A DNA stretch of 64,000 bases from Tenodera sinensis (GCA_030765045.1 CM060963.1:67735117-67799116); one strand, 5' to 3'. Counted from the stretch's first letter, positions 11,676-24,472 are shown. Numbers and translations are program-made. The notes: a model not told the origin generated them from the letters alone.

Positions 11676-13236
11676 TCGCTTTTTAAAACACTAACGCTGC
11701 ATTACTTATTCGTTGTTTTCATATAGTTGCTAACACGAGTGAAGAACTAATCCTGATAATTACCACGTGATATAATTATCAACTTTTAGTATATCCCCAA
11801 GAGACTATGGGTTACAGCTGCGCAGTTATACTTCCTCCCGCCCTTGCAAAAGTAAGCCACCCAACCTACTGTTCAGTATCCATTCGAACCAAACAATACA
11901 CAAACCTCTTTCTAGCTCTTGGGGTGGGAGTGGCTAAGAGTGGCTTAGAACTTCCTTATGAAATATAGGATTTTTAACCAAACGCACTAATCACAAATAT
12001 TTTAACATTCGATCTCTGTCGTTTAAATCGGTGTTACATTTGATAAGAAAACGTAACAAATGAACGTAACAGCTATGGGCAGTTGCTATGCGTGTTAGTT
12101 TCTATCTCAATTTGTACTGTTTGACTTTTCTACCGGTATCACTGTAATACAAATATTTGCCAGTTTCGCTGATAGGTGGCTCTGGCGCTGCAAGCTGATT
12201 GCATAACTAAATTTATGAGACAACTGAACCAGCAACTATTTGCTATGAATGAAAGTTCGCCAAAGCTAATGCAAACTCTGGAATTCAACCCAGAAATTAA
12301 AAGGTACTCAAGGGAAAATACATCAGTGACACTATTCCATTCTATCAAGCAACATGAAACAGATTTCTAGAGGAAATGCTTGCTCCGTGTTTTCTGATTA
12401 CTGTTTTCCTCGCTTCACAGCATCCAACGCTGTTCTGTGATCCAACGAGTCTTTTATTTATTCGCAGCAATGGTAGAATGTTTCGTTAACGACGAGAAAA
12501 GGATTTTTAATGAATGTTAGGAAACTTTTAACGGCATTCAGCGAACTCTCTTGTAAAAGACTTTAATTTTACGCGCGCACAAACACCAGCCAGAGACCGA
12601 TGGAGTGTTTATCGATTTCCTGAATATGCCTAAATACGAGGAGTGGCTGAACAATACTCCGGGAATCGAAGCTACGTGTAGGCGTTTCAAACAAGCTGCG
12701 GTAAAGCGGTTTTATTCTATTGATAGCTTATTGTATATTTGGTGTTTTGGGAGATCACCAAACATTCGGCACAGAGAAATTAAAAGCATTGCCTATGGAG
12801 CTACTGAAAATATACATACGTGAGTTTTTACTTTGACGCTAATTTTTAGAATAAGGAAACATTAATTTTAGTTTTAAAAGAGTGCACGCATGAAAGAAGC
12901 ATAGGCTTTAAAATTCGTGCGATTTTCGATATGTTTTGTTTTAGTTTACTACGAAATAATGGAATCTAAATAAAAAAAACTGTGGAAATATAACGAAATT
13001 ACGAAAATGTTGCATTCATCGTAATGTTCCAATTAACGCAAGCTTTGATACGTTTTAATGAAGACAACATTCGAAATGTGCCCGGATCAATCATAGCCAT
13101 GGAGGTGCGGATTTTAAGTTTGTGGTATATGACCGGTGTCCGCTCAAAAGGAAAGCAAGGAGCTACGATAGGTAGCGATTCTGGACAAGAGTGCCAACTT
13201 TCCGATTGGAGAATGCCTAATGCATGAAATAAACTC
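11676..13236. other. No recognised gene; weak frames at 12.2-12.8 kb
   Basis: Two short plus-strand frames (12176-12370 and 12605-12823) have a reasonably protein-like composition but no motif or family that I know. They are in different frames with stops between. They could be an old transposon remnant; I do not call a gene. Confidence 0.3.
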
Positions 13237-13237
13237 T

Positions 13238-13565
13238 GAATTTCTCTTCATTCAGAATGGCTTATGCGTAACTGGTAAACCGTTAGAGCCAGACAAGATC
13301 TTACTGCACAAAAATCTGGTTAAAGTATATAATTTACGTCAAATATATTTTTTGTGGAGTTCACCATTTCCCAGATGATCCTTCTTATTGGTTAGCATTT
13401 TAAAATGTATACTTTTACTAAGTGGGAAGTCATCGTTAATTCTTTTTTACTTTTTTCTTTATTCCTTTATTTTTTGCCACGCGAAAGGAGCAGCATTTCA
13501 AAACCATTTCATAACAACTAGCTCTTGAAAGACCTGACCACCGCTTAAAACTTACCTATTCGCCT
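13238..13565 (+). repeat. R1, degraded 3' half
   Basis: Recognised by 'GTAACTGGTAAACCGTTAGAG', 'TCTTACTGCACAAAAAT', 'AATTTACGTCAAATAT', 'TTCACCATTTCCCAGAT', 'CTCTTGAAAGA' and the 'GCTTAAAACTTAC' block, in R1 order. More diverged than most copies. Confidence 0.55.
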
Positions 13566-13853
13566 AACCCGGTTTAAGTAATCGACGCATGTAATAAAGC
13601 AAGTTATGCAAAGGGAAATTAATTTTTCTTTCACACTAGCCGTTTGTTGCACAAAGATTGAAAAGATACAATCAGACTGAAAAATGTAATGCTAAACGCG
13701 GGATTAAGCCACAGACGTCCCGGTTATTGTTCATCATCCCTATCACGGTCACCATAACCATAACCACTGTCTATGAATTTGATTGGTATGCTTTGTCCAT
13801 AGGCAGTCCTCCCAATGGAGTAAACTAAACGGGGTACGCTAAACTAAAGTTTT

Positions 13854-13885
<32 letters not shown>

Positions 13886-14189
13886 TTTAACTAATTAGGA
13901 AATGTGAACACAACAATTTATTTCTATTTGTATACCTACATGGATAAATGAAGTAAGCGCAATTGATGCCTGCAGGGTAAGGGCACTAGAATCTCACACT
14001 AAGGGAACTCTAGTGCTCTCTTTTGGAAAGTCAAGCCATAGGGGAATAGTACCCACCGCACCATGATGGCAGTTTACTCCACAGCAGAGCTATGCTGCCT
14101 GATGCAGGCTTACGCACGCAAGGCGGCGAGTACGCCACTGCTCACTGGCGAGCAGCTTGGCTGGAATACATTGCTCTACAACTTACACT
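13566..14189. other. No gene; poly(T) tract
   Basis: Contains T-rich tract 13850-13888 (one C interruption), which could be the poly(A) tail of a minus-strand retroelement, but I see no retroelement body beside it. Confidence 0.4.
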
Positions 14190-14670
14190 GGTAGCCTTCT
14201 ATACAGAGTGTTAGGGGTGTAATACAGATATTTTGATTGGTAATTGAGGACAGCGTAAAGAACAATATATCAATATCTGTTTTGTGGACTTATATTTTTT
14301 TATTAAAGTAGCATATTTTCAGGTTGGTTAGTAATTAAGTGGGCGCGGCACAAAACGCATGACGCAGAGCAGGCAAGCCTCGTGATTACGAATGGTGTAC
14401 TGGAACCGAGTTCGAATGTTTTCTGCTGGGCCAATGACCCCACATTACCTAGGCCAATAGGTCGCTCACTGAGGTGACAAGTAAAACGGATAGTATATAC
14501 GGCAGGCGTTGTTCATTTTACGGCTCAGTTATGATCATACACAACACATAGGGTACTAACTTTGTGATTGACTCGTGCGAAAACTGTTAGACAAAGAGAA
14601 GAAAGCAACTAATATACCATGTGGAAACGTGCGTCATGATCATGAGTCAGATTACCTGTTTTTACACCTT
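14190..14670 (+). repeat. R2 dispersed repeat, copy 2
   Basis: Carries the R2 series 'GCATGACGCAGAGCAGG', 'TCGTGATTACGAATGG', 'GTACTGGAACCGAGTTCGAA', 'TTTTCTGCTGGGCCAATGACC', 'CCTAGGCCAATAGGTCGC', 'AACGGATAGTATATACG', 'GTTGTTCATTTTACGG', then 'GAAAACTGTTAGACAAAGAG'. Same orientation as the other two copies. Confidence 0.7.
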
Positions 14671-16539
14671 GCCTCTTTTGTCTAGTAGTCTCTCCTCAGA
14701 TTCATAGCTTTTCCGTTGCGGCGAAATGCCACTTAATCGCTTCTTTTCACTGAATTTAGTTATTTTAGCGCTTTTTGGACAATGTTTAATAATCCAGATC
14801 TTTAAAGATTGTGGAATCTAAAACATTTTACTGCCAACCGATGACTGAGGGTTTGAGGAACATCTATATTCGTATATGTAAACCTAAAAATCGTGAATTT
14901 AATCATTGCCGGTCATTTTTCAGTCCTTATTGTGAAGGACTATAGCATAGCTGAAGACTCTATATGTCATATTTATTTCACTTATGTAAGAATTAATGTG
15001 CTGAATTGAGCATTACCACTACATTAAACACTACAACGTTATGCTTTGTGGTACGTGAAGTTTGTGTCGCGCCTTGGTTTAGAATCCATCCGCCCTTTTC
15101 CTTCAAGTACATTCTAAACTCCAAAGTTTTCTTTTAGCGTACACAAAACAATATGTCAGTACAAGATATTACATCTTATATTACGTTACATGCTCATAGA
15201 CCATGAAATTAAACAAAGGAATTTCGTCAACAAAGCTGAGCACAACATCAATAATGCTGTCAGCCTAAAATGGCTATAGCCAGTCATGCAGTTTATTGCT
15301 TTTTTCCTCCCGCTCTCTCCCCTGTTCTACAATACTGAGGTAGGCCGTGCTAGTCATGATTGTTTTATGGTCCCGTCTGAGCACAGAAATAACATTGCGT
15401 AAGTAGCGAGTAAAGGCATGCGAAATTTATTCTCAAACCATAACGCACGCTGATATTTTTAATTAACCGTTCTTTTACACACCGAACAAATGCCCTGCCT
15501 TTTTAACCTTAATTTAGATTTTGCAGTCAGTAATGAAACCCATTTTCATGCCAATTCAATTCCAGCGTTTTTAATTTAATTTAGCAAAGTTTCTATTCAA
15601 TATAACGCAATAGGATTTACAAAAATACTGGCAGCATAAATAATTAATTTAAGCTTCATTTACCCGAATAGTAGAAACAGAAACCGCATAATTATATCCC
15701 ATGATAATGACACAGTACAGTAGATGTTATATTTTCGGCATGCAGATCTAATTAAACACAATATGAAAGTAATAAAAGCAGCAAGAAAAAGCATTAAATG
15801 AAAAAAATATTTACAGGAAAAAAGAACATACAACTTTGGAATGAATAACTAGAACATGAAAAATAAAATAAGAAAAGGCTATTATTAAAATGGCTAAATT
15901 CAATAAAAATTGATGGTAAAATAAATTCTAAAACAAAACATAAGCAAAAATAAGAATACTAATTACTAAACAAAAAAGAAACTTTGGGACAAAAAAATTG
16001 TTCAGAAATATAAATATTGTAACAAATGAGAAAACACCAGCTACTGCTAATCACACTGTATTGCCTTTTAGTCAGTTAGCCTAGTGCTAACGTTACACTT
16101 AGATCACTTTTGTGCAAACTCAGTGCAATAGAACAACTGTTGAATCAGATCACAATAAAGAACTGTCAGATTACAACTTAGCACTGAACTGCTACTCAGT
16201 TAGACAATGGAAAAGTTCTGGAAGTGGAACGGCAGAGAGTGACTGTGAGAGAACAGCCTAGACACTGGACTATCACACAATAGTTATTGACCCGTATGGC
16301 CTATTGTGCGGTCGGCGGCCTGGTCTTTAGGGCAGGTAAGCGCCTCGGCTCGTTTCTGCTGCCGGATGGACATCAGGCTCCGAGCGTCATTTCTTACCAG
16401 CAGCGTCCGGGCTTACAGCCGGCGTGACAATATATATTGGTGGTAGGAAAACGATGATTCAGGGAATTCATAAAAATAATAAAATAAAACACAAAAGCCA
16501 TTGACACTTGTTAAGTAGAATAATGGGAACAATATGATA
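14671..16539. other. No gene seen
   Basis: AT-rich without frames. A GC-rich island lies at about 16305-16430, preceded by an 8-bp inverted repeat (CACAATAG / CTATTGTG, about 16275-16315). The island may be a mobile-element end, but I cannot classify it. Confidence 0.35.
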
Positions 16540-17119
16540 AACTCTTGGTGGAAAATCGTATAGATTTTATGGAACATACAGAGAGATAGACATGAATGAT
16601 GGTAATGATGACGGAGAAAATCATAATGTTGATATCAATAAAGTATGGTGAAGGCTGCTTTTGCGAGGATGAAAAATGGAAAAGCTGCGGAACTAGAAGA
16701 TATTCCAATAGAACTTATTAAGAACTGTTAGAAACGATAACTATATTATTTAACAGAATAATAAATGGGGAATACCTACCGGAAGAATGGAAAGTGGCAA
16801 TAATATCGTCAATACACAAAAAGGAGATAAAATAGAATATGAAAATTACAGAGGTCTTTCAGTTACAAGCACATTCAACAGACTTTATGGTTGCATATTA
16901 AGAAAATTATTGGAAAAGGAATGTGAAAATATAGAAACGGAACAACAATCTGGATTTAGAGCAGGGAAATTATGTAGGGATAATTTCTTCTGTGTAAGAC
17001 AAACGATAGAGAAAAAGAAAGCCACTCATAGAGATCATCATTTATCATTTATGCATATAGAAAAGGTATATGATAGTGTACCACTAAATAAATTATGGAA
17101 GACTTTAGATGAATCAACA

Positions 17120-17337
17120 TTATTTTGTTGTTTAACAACGCTGTCAATTGCCACGATCACATCAGCGTCGCCGGTGTGCCGGAATTTTGTCCCGCAGGAG
17201 TTCTTTTATATGCCAGTAAATCTACTGACATGGTCGTTTTTAAGCACACTTAAAAATCATCGCTCTGGCCCGGATTTGAACCCGCGACCTTGGGAACAGT
17301 AGGCCAGCGTCTAACCAACTGAGCCACCCAGACCGAC
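17120..17337 (-). mobile_element. S2 SINE nested in the RTE-like LINE
   Basis: Flanked by a perfect 14-bp TSD, TAGATGAATCAACA, at 17106-17119 and 17338-17351. The minus-strand head (about 17265-17337) has an A box GTGGCTCAGTTGGTTAG and a B box GGGTTCAAATCC; the tail ends GCGTTGTTAAACAACAAAA. The family matches 3807-4039. Confidence 0.93.
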
Positions 17338-18322
17338 TAGATGAATCAACAATTAATGGGAAGCTAATAAGAGCAACAAAATCATTATGTAAAGAATCAA
17401 TATTAAAAATACAGGTGGGAAATAAATTAACAAAAGGCTTTCAAGTCACCAAAGGATTACATCAAGGATATACCATACGGCCTACTTTTTTAAAATATAC
17501 CTGGAGCACATATTAAGGAATTGGAAAAGGAAATATCAAGGGATGGGAATATGAGTTCAAAACACAAATGTTTACTCATTATGTTTTTCAGATGATCAGG
17601 TGCCATCAGCATAAGACAATGAGGATATAGAATATGGCGAGAAAAACAAAAGCAGAGTATGAGCAACGGGAGCTTAAGATTAATATTAAGAAAACTAAAT
17701 ATTAATGTATTAGAGAAGAAAAGGAATCACTAAAATTCAATATTGCAGAAGAAATAGTTTACCTATTTAGGGACAAAAATAGAGCGGTCAGGGAAAGTTG
17801 TAACAGAAATAAAATATAGGATTTCTGAAAAAAGAAGCCATTAAACGCATTAAATTTCATTTCATGGGCAAAAAAATCACAAAGAATAGGAAATTACAGA
17901 TTTATAAAACAACTCAATGTGTCATTACATATGGTGCAGAGAAAAAAAAAAATAAAATGGTAGCTACAGAAATGGGTGTATTGAGGAGATCTGCTAGAAA
18001 ATAAAAATTGGAAAGAATAACAAAATCAAAAAAATAAAGGAAATTGTTAGAGTAAAAGAAGAACAGATATTTTGGATATTATAGAGAAAAAACTGACTAC
18101 AGTGGTATGGGCACGGTAAAAGAATGCCATAGGAATGACTGCCAAAGGAAACACTGGAACGGATACCAGAAAAAAGAAGAAATAGGGGACTCCGATGATA
18201 ACCTTGATGGATGATGTACAAGTGGCCTTAGCATCTAGAGATTTGAACCCAGGACAATGGAGAAACAGAGAGGCATGGAATTTGGCTTCCGGAAGATGGC
18301 GCCAGCTGTTATAAACCGGAGA

Positions 18323-18323
<1 letters not shown>

Positions 18324-18374
<51 letters not shown>

Positions 18375-18375
18375 G
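18324..18375. repeat. (GAT)n tail of the RTE-like LINE
   Basis: Seventeen or so GAT units directly after the last conserved coding block of the LINE. Best read as its 3' simple-repeat tail. Confidence 0.85.
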
Positions 18376-18479
18376 TGATAGTAATGCCCATGTATAAAGT
18401 TAGCATAAACAGAAGTGCATTAAGAGTGCAACAGAATCTCGGAAAATTGGGAGAAATGTCTTGAATCCTTGTATAGAGT

Positions 18480-18960
18480 TTGTTAAGGCTATAAGTACAG
18501 ACATTTTTACTAGTAAATGAGATTAGTATAAAGAAAATATTACAACAGCATATGCTTCATTTGCGAACTTAAAACCCTTAATATGTAAAATTGTATGTTT
18601 TAAAGGTTGTTTACACCTCTAGGAAACGTGGCACAGAAGACATGACGCAGAGAGGGTCGATCTCGTGACAACGAATTATGTACTGGAACCAAGCTCCAAC
18701 GCTTTCTGCAGGGCCAAGGACCTTACAGTACCCAGGCCAGTAGTTCACACTTTGAGGTGTGAATAAAAGGGATAGTATATACGACGGACGTTAACCATTT
18801 CGCAGTGCAGTTAGGCCCATGCAAAGCATCAAGTAGTAAACTTTATAATGTTTTGAGGGGAAAACTGTTAGGAGAAGAGGAAAAGGAACTAAAACACCGA
18901 AGTGGATACAGGCTAAAGTACAAACTATGAAAATATCTGCAGGTAAAATCAAATTACAAT
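18480..18960 (+). repeat. R2 dispersed repeat, copy 3
   Basis: Contains 'GACATGACGCAGAGAGGG', 'TCGTGACAACGAATTATG', 'GTACTGGAACCAAGC', 'CTTTCTGCAGGGCCAAGGACC', 'ACCCAGGCCAGTAG', 'GGGATAGTATATACGACGG', 'AGTAGTAAACTTTATAATG', 'GAAAACTGTTAGGAGAAGAG' and 'ACACCGAAGTGGATACAGG'. With copy 2 it defines the family best. Confidence 0.7.
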
Positions 18961-21900
18961 AGAAATGGTTAACTTAAAGGATACAATAGTATTATAAAAG
19001 TGTATAACATTTAAAGCTTTTCTACAGTCGAATGCATAAAAACGTGCCGATATAGTACGCTCTTGTTTACGTTGGTAAGTAAATACTAGCCACCGGTACC
19101 GCGCTCAGCTCTCACTGCTTAACTTTTTCTAGTACTCTGGTTAATGCCCATCTTACTCCTCCCTTTTCCTTCGCTCCTGAGCCTTAAACTGATCTGTGGC
19201 CATGGGCTAACGTTTCAAAGACACACTTCTGACATCAAATCAATACAATAGACCATTTTTAGTGTAGTACTGCGCCTATTTTAAAATCCAGACTGTGTTG
19301 CATCAGCAGGTTTCCCTGCACCCCACTGTTATGCAGTACATTAATGAAATTGAATGCAATAGCTAAATTGTTTGGGTCAGCGAAGCATATCTCGCTCAAC
19401 TCCATAGAAAATCGCCCAATTAGGAAGCCACTAATGTTTAAAAATGAGGCCATGAAATCGATGTTAGAAATAAGAAAAATTGCTCAGCGCGGGAACCTTG
19501 CTGCAAATATCCAATGTCTTTTCTGAAAGCGGGATATGATATTTCCAAGGGTCTTTGATTGAATTGCGACGCTGACGGAACGTAGAGCGGCTGATCCCCT
19601 TTAAGTCAATTCCCTTCTTGAATCTTGATCCCGTTTTCTCAGCTGGCGGCCCAGAAAATCTTGTGACGTGTACAGCGTATTCTGGGTAACACTAAAATGT
19701 CTTAAAGCAGCTCAACTCTGCAGCCAAAACCCTCATGAAAACGTAAGCAGATTCTTTTGTTTCCTAGTACTTGAGAGAAGTAATTCAATAATGTTAAGGG
19801 AAGTTAAAGGTTATATATCCATTGGAAGGAAGAGAGTGAGGATTTCAAACCTAGGTGGTAAAAGGTAAAGCTAGGTTTCAAAATACGTTTTTTCTTTTCA
19901 TTTACTGAACCATTTTTAGGACACTAATACTTTCACAAAGTCTACACGCATGAACTTTATAATACCTAAAAATACCCTAATGAAGGGTTGCAAGTTAAAA
20001 TGTCTTAAATCGCTGTCAATGATAAAAACATATCCATCCGAAGCTCCCATTATTATTGTTTCTCTTGCATATAGTTGTTAGACGGACAAGTGCAGATATT
20101 GGTACTTTAATGTATATCCACTTCGGTAGGTTGGCAGCTTTTTCTCTTAGTATAACATGAATGGCTTTCCATGGTCGTAACTGGGTCGCTGGGTCTGGCT
20201 AAACGTTTTGCTTCACACCTCAACGCGCGCTCTACTGGCCCAGATAATCTAAGGTCATTGACCTTCCAGAAAGAACTCGTTCCGCCCACTCTGCATCATA
20301 TTTTTGTGGTACGGTTACTTAAGAGGCATTAATCAACCTAAACCATATTAATCATAATAAGAAAACGTTAATCTGCACTTAACAAACTGTCGTGTATTTG
20401 TTATTGATCTATATATAAACTTTCATTACTCATTTCATAATAAAGGAGGATGTAGTAGGCTAAACAGATTTTAAAGAAGTGTATTCCAATGTAATGACCG
20501 AGAACCCATTCTCTTTGCGATAAAATGAGCAATGACTTACATGGCACGTTACCCTTTCTCCCTGCATTTCATTAAGTAATGCTTAGGGCAGGTGCGGGCA
20601 GCACAGTGTCTGCTCCGAATCCACTGTGCGCGTAAACCGCGTAACTTACTGACTGGTTGGTGGAGCGGTAGTTCTTCGCTTCAAGGGTGGATTTACACAG
20701 TTAACGACCAGCGCGTTTGTTTCAAACAGAAAAGAGATGGTATACTTCTACTATGTGAAATCGGAATTACACACATTATCATCCGAATATATGATAAAAC
20801 GTTCAAACTATTGCAACAGCAATACGCAGTCGCGCTAACAAGTGGTCATCTGAAACGCGACAGTTCACTTTTGATTATGCTATGTTCATCATAGAAAAAA
20901 TCGACATCAACTTATTCTACTGAAAGCTAAAGCAGTTTCACACAGTGCATTGCAAATATCCTCGCCAGTCGTATTTCTTTAAAGACAGACCATATGAAGA
21001 AACTAATAACAGAAATCCTCATCTAGACCACGAATAAATATAACTACAAAAGGGGTAAAGGGTATAGACACAGAGGGGACAGTTCGCTCACATCGACCTA
21101 CACAGATCTGTTGTGACTACCACCCCCAGGGTGCCACACAGGGTCGCAGCTAGACAGGCCACAGAGACGCACGGAAGTCCCTAACAAGTGCTGAGATCTC
21201 TTCACTCTGGCGTCAGGCCCCGCCGAGCAGCCATCACACCGCAGGTCCGGTGCCGCACAGAGCATCCCCCCCCCTCCCCGACGGAGGACAAGGCCCACCA
21301 AGCTCCACCTAGCGCCGAAAACAGCAGTTACCATGCGCAATCGTTCGCGCCATCTGCTCGGTACTGTCAACATTACACACCTGAAAGATCATAAGAAAAT
21401 CGAATGAAGGGAAATGACGGAAAGGAAACCGTGATATGAAATAATGTACCCCAGCATTCGCCTAAGTGGCATGGGGAAACTCCTGGAATCAACTAAGGAA
21501 GGGGGTGTCTTCCGTTGTGTTGCATAGCCACATAACGAAAGGTTCACGAATCACACGGATTCATGAATCCGCTTTTGCCCACCTCTGACTTAGGGTGTTA
21601 AACCAATAAACAAGAGAGCAACGCAAGCATTCCCATCGTGTGAGAGCAGGTGTTACACATTGTGATATACCCTGTCAAGGCAACTTGGAATACCGGTACT
21701 GCGCCATAAGTATTATTGGAACGCGAGCCATGATGATTCAGTTATACAGTTTATAATAGTAGCATTGCATAAAATACAATATTTACGTAAGTACTACTTT
21801 GTAAAAAGACAAAATACACTGCAAAAACAAGAGTAAATACAAATATTGCTTCAGAACTTCTTTTACCAGATCGTGCAATGCAAACGAAGTTTTAAGAATA

Positions 21901-22294
21901 ATTTGGGAAACAATGTGTGTAGCATTTAAAAAAACATGATGCAGTTAGTCTTTAGAGGTGCGAAGGTCCAATTGTGTCCATAAATCTCCACTTAGACATT
22001 AAAAGTACACAAAATGCCTATACGAAAATCACGATAGAACGACAGTGAAACAGTTTTGTATGGAAAGGATGAAATTGTCGCTGAACATGAGAGGCGCGGC
22101 GTTATCTTCAACTGCCGACGTATGGACAGGAATCAGCGCTCTATGCCTGACTTGTAAGGTGTGTCGGTCGATGTGACATCACGATTTTATGAGGTGCTCC
22201 GAAGTAAAGCGAATCAAATGAACTTATCGCAAAACAAACTAACCTACAAATATCGGGTTTATTATTTAGAATTCTGCGACACCATTCTCAATTT
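18961..22294. other. No gene seen
   Basis: Longest unassigned stretch of the left half. Only short frames (at most 100 codons, 20592-20894, no motif). A GC-rich patch at about 21080-21360 shares a segment of about 55 bp with 47465-47525 (core CCACAGAGACG..GGAAGTCCCTAACAA). A block of about 70 bp at 21410-21480 resembles 50110-50185. Confidence 0.4.
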
Positions 22295-22625
22295 TTACTC
22301 TCCCTATTAAGTGCGTATGATAAGTAGAGGAAGTATTGCACCCAAAAATTTCTATTGGAAATTCACGTTTTGAGACTCCCTGAATTAAAGAGCGATGTGT
22401 TGAGGAAAATGACTGTGTGGATGGGTCAGTGTGCATAACCAGAAAACGAAAAGTTAGTATTGAAGTTCGAGGATATCTTTATCATAAAGATATTTGCATG
22501 ACCATTATGTGTCGTGAAATTTATTGGAATAACTTCTTTATTCTGAATTACGGTTGCCATTACATAAAAAATGTAGATGTCATTAAAACACAATGTAGAT
22601 CTCATGTGAAACTCATTTTGCGGCT
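22295..22625 (+). repeat. R1, diverged partial copy
   Basis: Opens with a weak 5' edge ('GATAAGTAGAGGAAGTATTG'), then 'CACCCAAAAATTTC', 'GTTTTGAGACTCCCTGAAT', a GT-poor box, 'GCATAACCAGAAAACGAAA' and 'ATGTAGATGTCATTAAAACA'. An internal deletion removes most of the middle. Confidence 0.55.
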
Positions 22626-23085
22626 ATAAGCATTTTCAACAGGTTTGTTATTATGGCTGATACAAAATTTAGTGGCAGTAAGAACTGATCAACACATCAT
22701 TCAGCCAGAGGTTTACCGGGCCTTCCGGTGTTGTATAGTTCAACACGCTGTGAAATACTGCTGTAAAGCCAGTGATGCAAAGATCATTTGCAATCACGAA
22801 ATTTATTTGCACAACAGGAAAGATAATAGTGGCCGACAGCTATCAGCCACCATTAAATATTGTGTCTACTATAATAGCAATTTAATGGTCATTTTCCCTT
22901 TCTTCTTCCCGTGGTTATGGAATTTCAAAACCACCGTCTTGAAATAAGATTTGAGTATCAATTTAGCTTCCCCTATTATTCTTATTCTGTTTAACATAAG
23001 TAGAAACTCAAATGAATGTAACATGAAAAGTGTTTAGATTAGCTATTCTTATTAATGCGTGCAAATTGATAGGATGCATACACGC
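22626..23085. other. No gene seen
   Basis: A 100-codon frame (22645-22947) has no recognisable motif or neighbours and is probably chance. Confidence 0.35.
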
Positions 23086-23480
23086 GCATATGATTTTCTC
23101 TAGTCTTGCACACACTATTGTTACAAAAGCTTATTCCTATACTTCATGTTAATCGAGATAAACATTCGCAGACATTATTTTATTGCTAATTTTCTTATGG
23201 GTGTAAGGGGGATATGGCTTTAAGTGACAGTCAAATATTTTAAACCTGGTTCCTATATGACTTCGAAATTCCATTCTCTTTGAATGGACAAAAAAAAAAC
23301 AAAAAAAAACGACTTCTCATTTGAGAAAAGTACAAGTATTCGGAATCTCAGACAAAAAAACAAAGAATATACCTTACGCATTCCTGAGGAGTACTATTTT
23401 TTATATCTCACTGGTGAAAATATCGATTGTAGCTCTTATATAATCCGCAGAGTTCACTACTGAATTTTTATAACAAAGTG
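23086..23480 (-). repeat. R1, minus-strand partial copy
   Basis: Inverted 3' edge 'CATATGATTTTCTCTAGTC', then 'CTTCATGTTAATCGAGATAAA', 'AAGTGACAGTCAAATATTTT', 'GACTTCGAAATTCCATTCTC' and 'CATTTGAGAAAAGTACAAG'. Confidence 0.65.
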
Positions 23481-24136
23481 GTAGTTCCGAACCTTGAAAT
23501 CTTTCCCAGTTAAAAGAAATCTTACAAAACCTGAATACTTTTTAATGTCACACAACAGAGGTTTGAGCTTTAACGGATAAGTAAAGTTGAGGTATTGATA
23601 TTACTGTAAAGAACTGTAATATGTAAATCTCAATGTACTTTGTAGATTTGTGCGTAAGTTAATTATCATTTCCAATTAATCGTTCTTTCAAAAGAAGCCC
23701 TCTGCAGCGCAAAATTAGAAAGGTAGAATTGGATGAAAAGTTTAATGACATAGCTCGGATTTGACTCGCGAATCCTGCGCTTGCTGTCCAATTGCTCTAA
23801 CAAACTGAGCTACTATGGTAACATCACAATTGTTTCAACTGCCTGATATTTTTTCCAGTGATAAATGCAGAGTTACATTTTCGAAAATACTTGAAAATCC
23901 GGGTCTCATTGTTTAAGCAACTATTAGATCAATCACTGTCAAATCGTTATTTCTTCGATAATGAAAAATGCATATGGGGAATTTCGCGCTGGTATTGTTT
24001 ACATGGTAGCTCATTCAGTTAAATGGAAGATGCATGGCTCAAGTTCCGAATATGCCATTGAATTTATAAGCTCGATTCCTTACCACTGATTATAAATAAT
24101 TAAGGACTGGAGAATTTTTCAATTTCAAATATCCGT
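23481..24136. other. No gene; includes one tRNA-like segment
   Basis: AT-rich with no open frame of note. The only structured item is the tRNA-like stretch reported separately at 23738-23822. Confidence 0.4.
23738..23822 (-). repeat. S5: tRNA-like SINE head, single copy
   Basis: On the minus strand an A box (GTAGCTCAGTTTGTTAGAGC) and a B box (GCGAGTCAAATCC) are tRNA-spaced. The sequence carries on past the tRNA end without the CCA boundary expected of a gene, and the acceptor pairing looks poor, so a worn SINE is more likely than a working tRNA. I found no second copy in the window. Confidence 0.45.
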
Positions 24137-24472
24137 GGCCAGAGAGAGAGAGAGAAGGAGGAAGGGGTGGGAGAAGGAGGTGGGGTAGGAAGAGTAGTGC
24201 GAGAGACATAGAGAGAGTGAGGAGGTAGAAGGAGACGGAGGGAGGGGGACTGCGAAGGGGAGGGGTGGGAGAGGCGATGGAAGGGTAGAGGGAGAGATAG
24301 GCGAAGGAGAAATAGAGAGGACTGAAGGAGTGACGGATGGAGAGAGAAGTAAGCAGCATAGAAGATCGGCGGGCAGAGAGAGAGACCGATGGAGGAGTAG
24401 AGGAAGAGGGAGTGGAACGGAGGTGGAAGAGGGAGGGGTGATGGAGGGAGAAGGAGGGAGAAGGAGAGAGGG
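24137..24472. repeat. Long purine-rich tract
   Basis: About 335 bp almost entirely of A and G on the plus strand (GAGA, GGAGG, GGGGAGGG motifs) with scattered pyrimidines. It gives Ser/Pro/Leu-rich minus-strand frames (24090-24595) by composition only. Confidence 0.9.

Larger units (their letters stand above)
16540..18375 (+). pseudogene. RTE-like LINE reverse transcriptase, decayed
   Basis: A 5'-truncated LINE encoding reverse transcriptase, the enzyme that copies element RNA into the chromosome. Visible blocks in order: 'MKNGKAAELEDIP' (about 16660), 'IINGEYLPEEWK' and 'YENYRGLSV' (about 16840), 'QQSGFRAGKLCRDN' (16945-16985), the motif A region 'HIEKVYDSVPLNKLW', 'VTKGLHQGY' (motif B, about 17445), and a C-terminal zone ending 'DLNPGQWRNREAWNLASGR' (about 18235-18300). 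Motif C (the two aspartates) falls in a scrambled stretch. Several frameshifts and stops make it non-functional. It ends in a GAT microsatellite, as RTE-clade elements often do. An S2 SINE interrupts it at 17120-17337; without that SINE the frame reads on. Confidence 0.85.

Noticed and set aside
12176..12823. Possible small gene or exons at 12.2-12.8 kb
   Set aside because: Two short frames with no motif, no clear splice signals joining them and no repeat partner.
16275..16430. GC-rich island with a hairpin as a Helitron end or MITE
   Set aside because: Only an 8-bp inverted repeat; no CTRR end, no TSD and no second copy seen.
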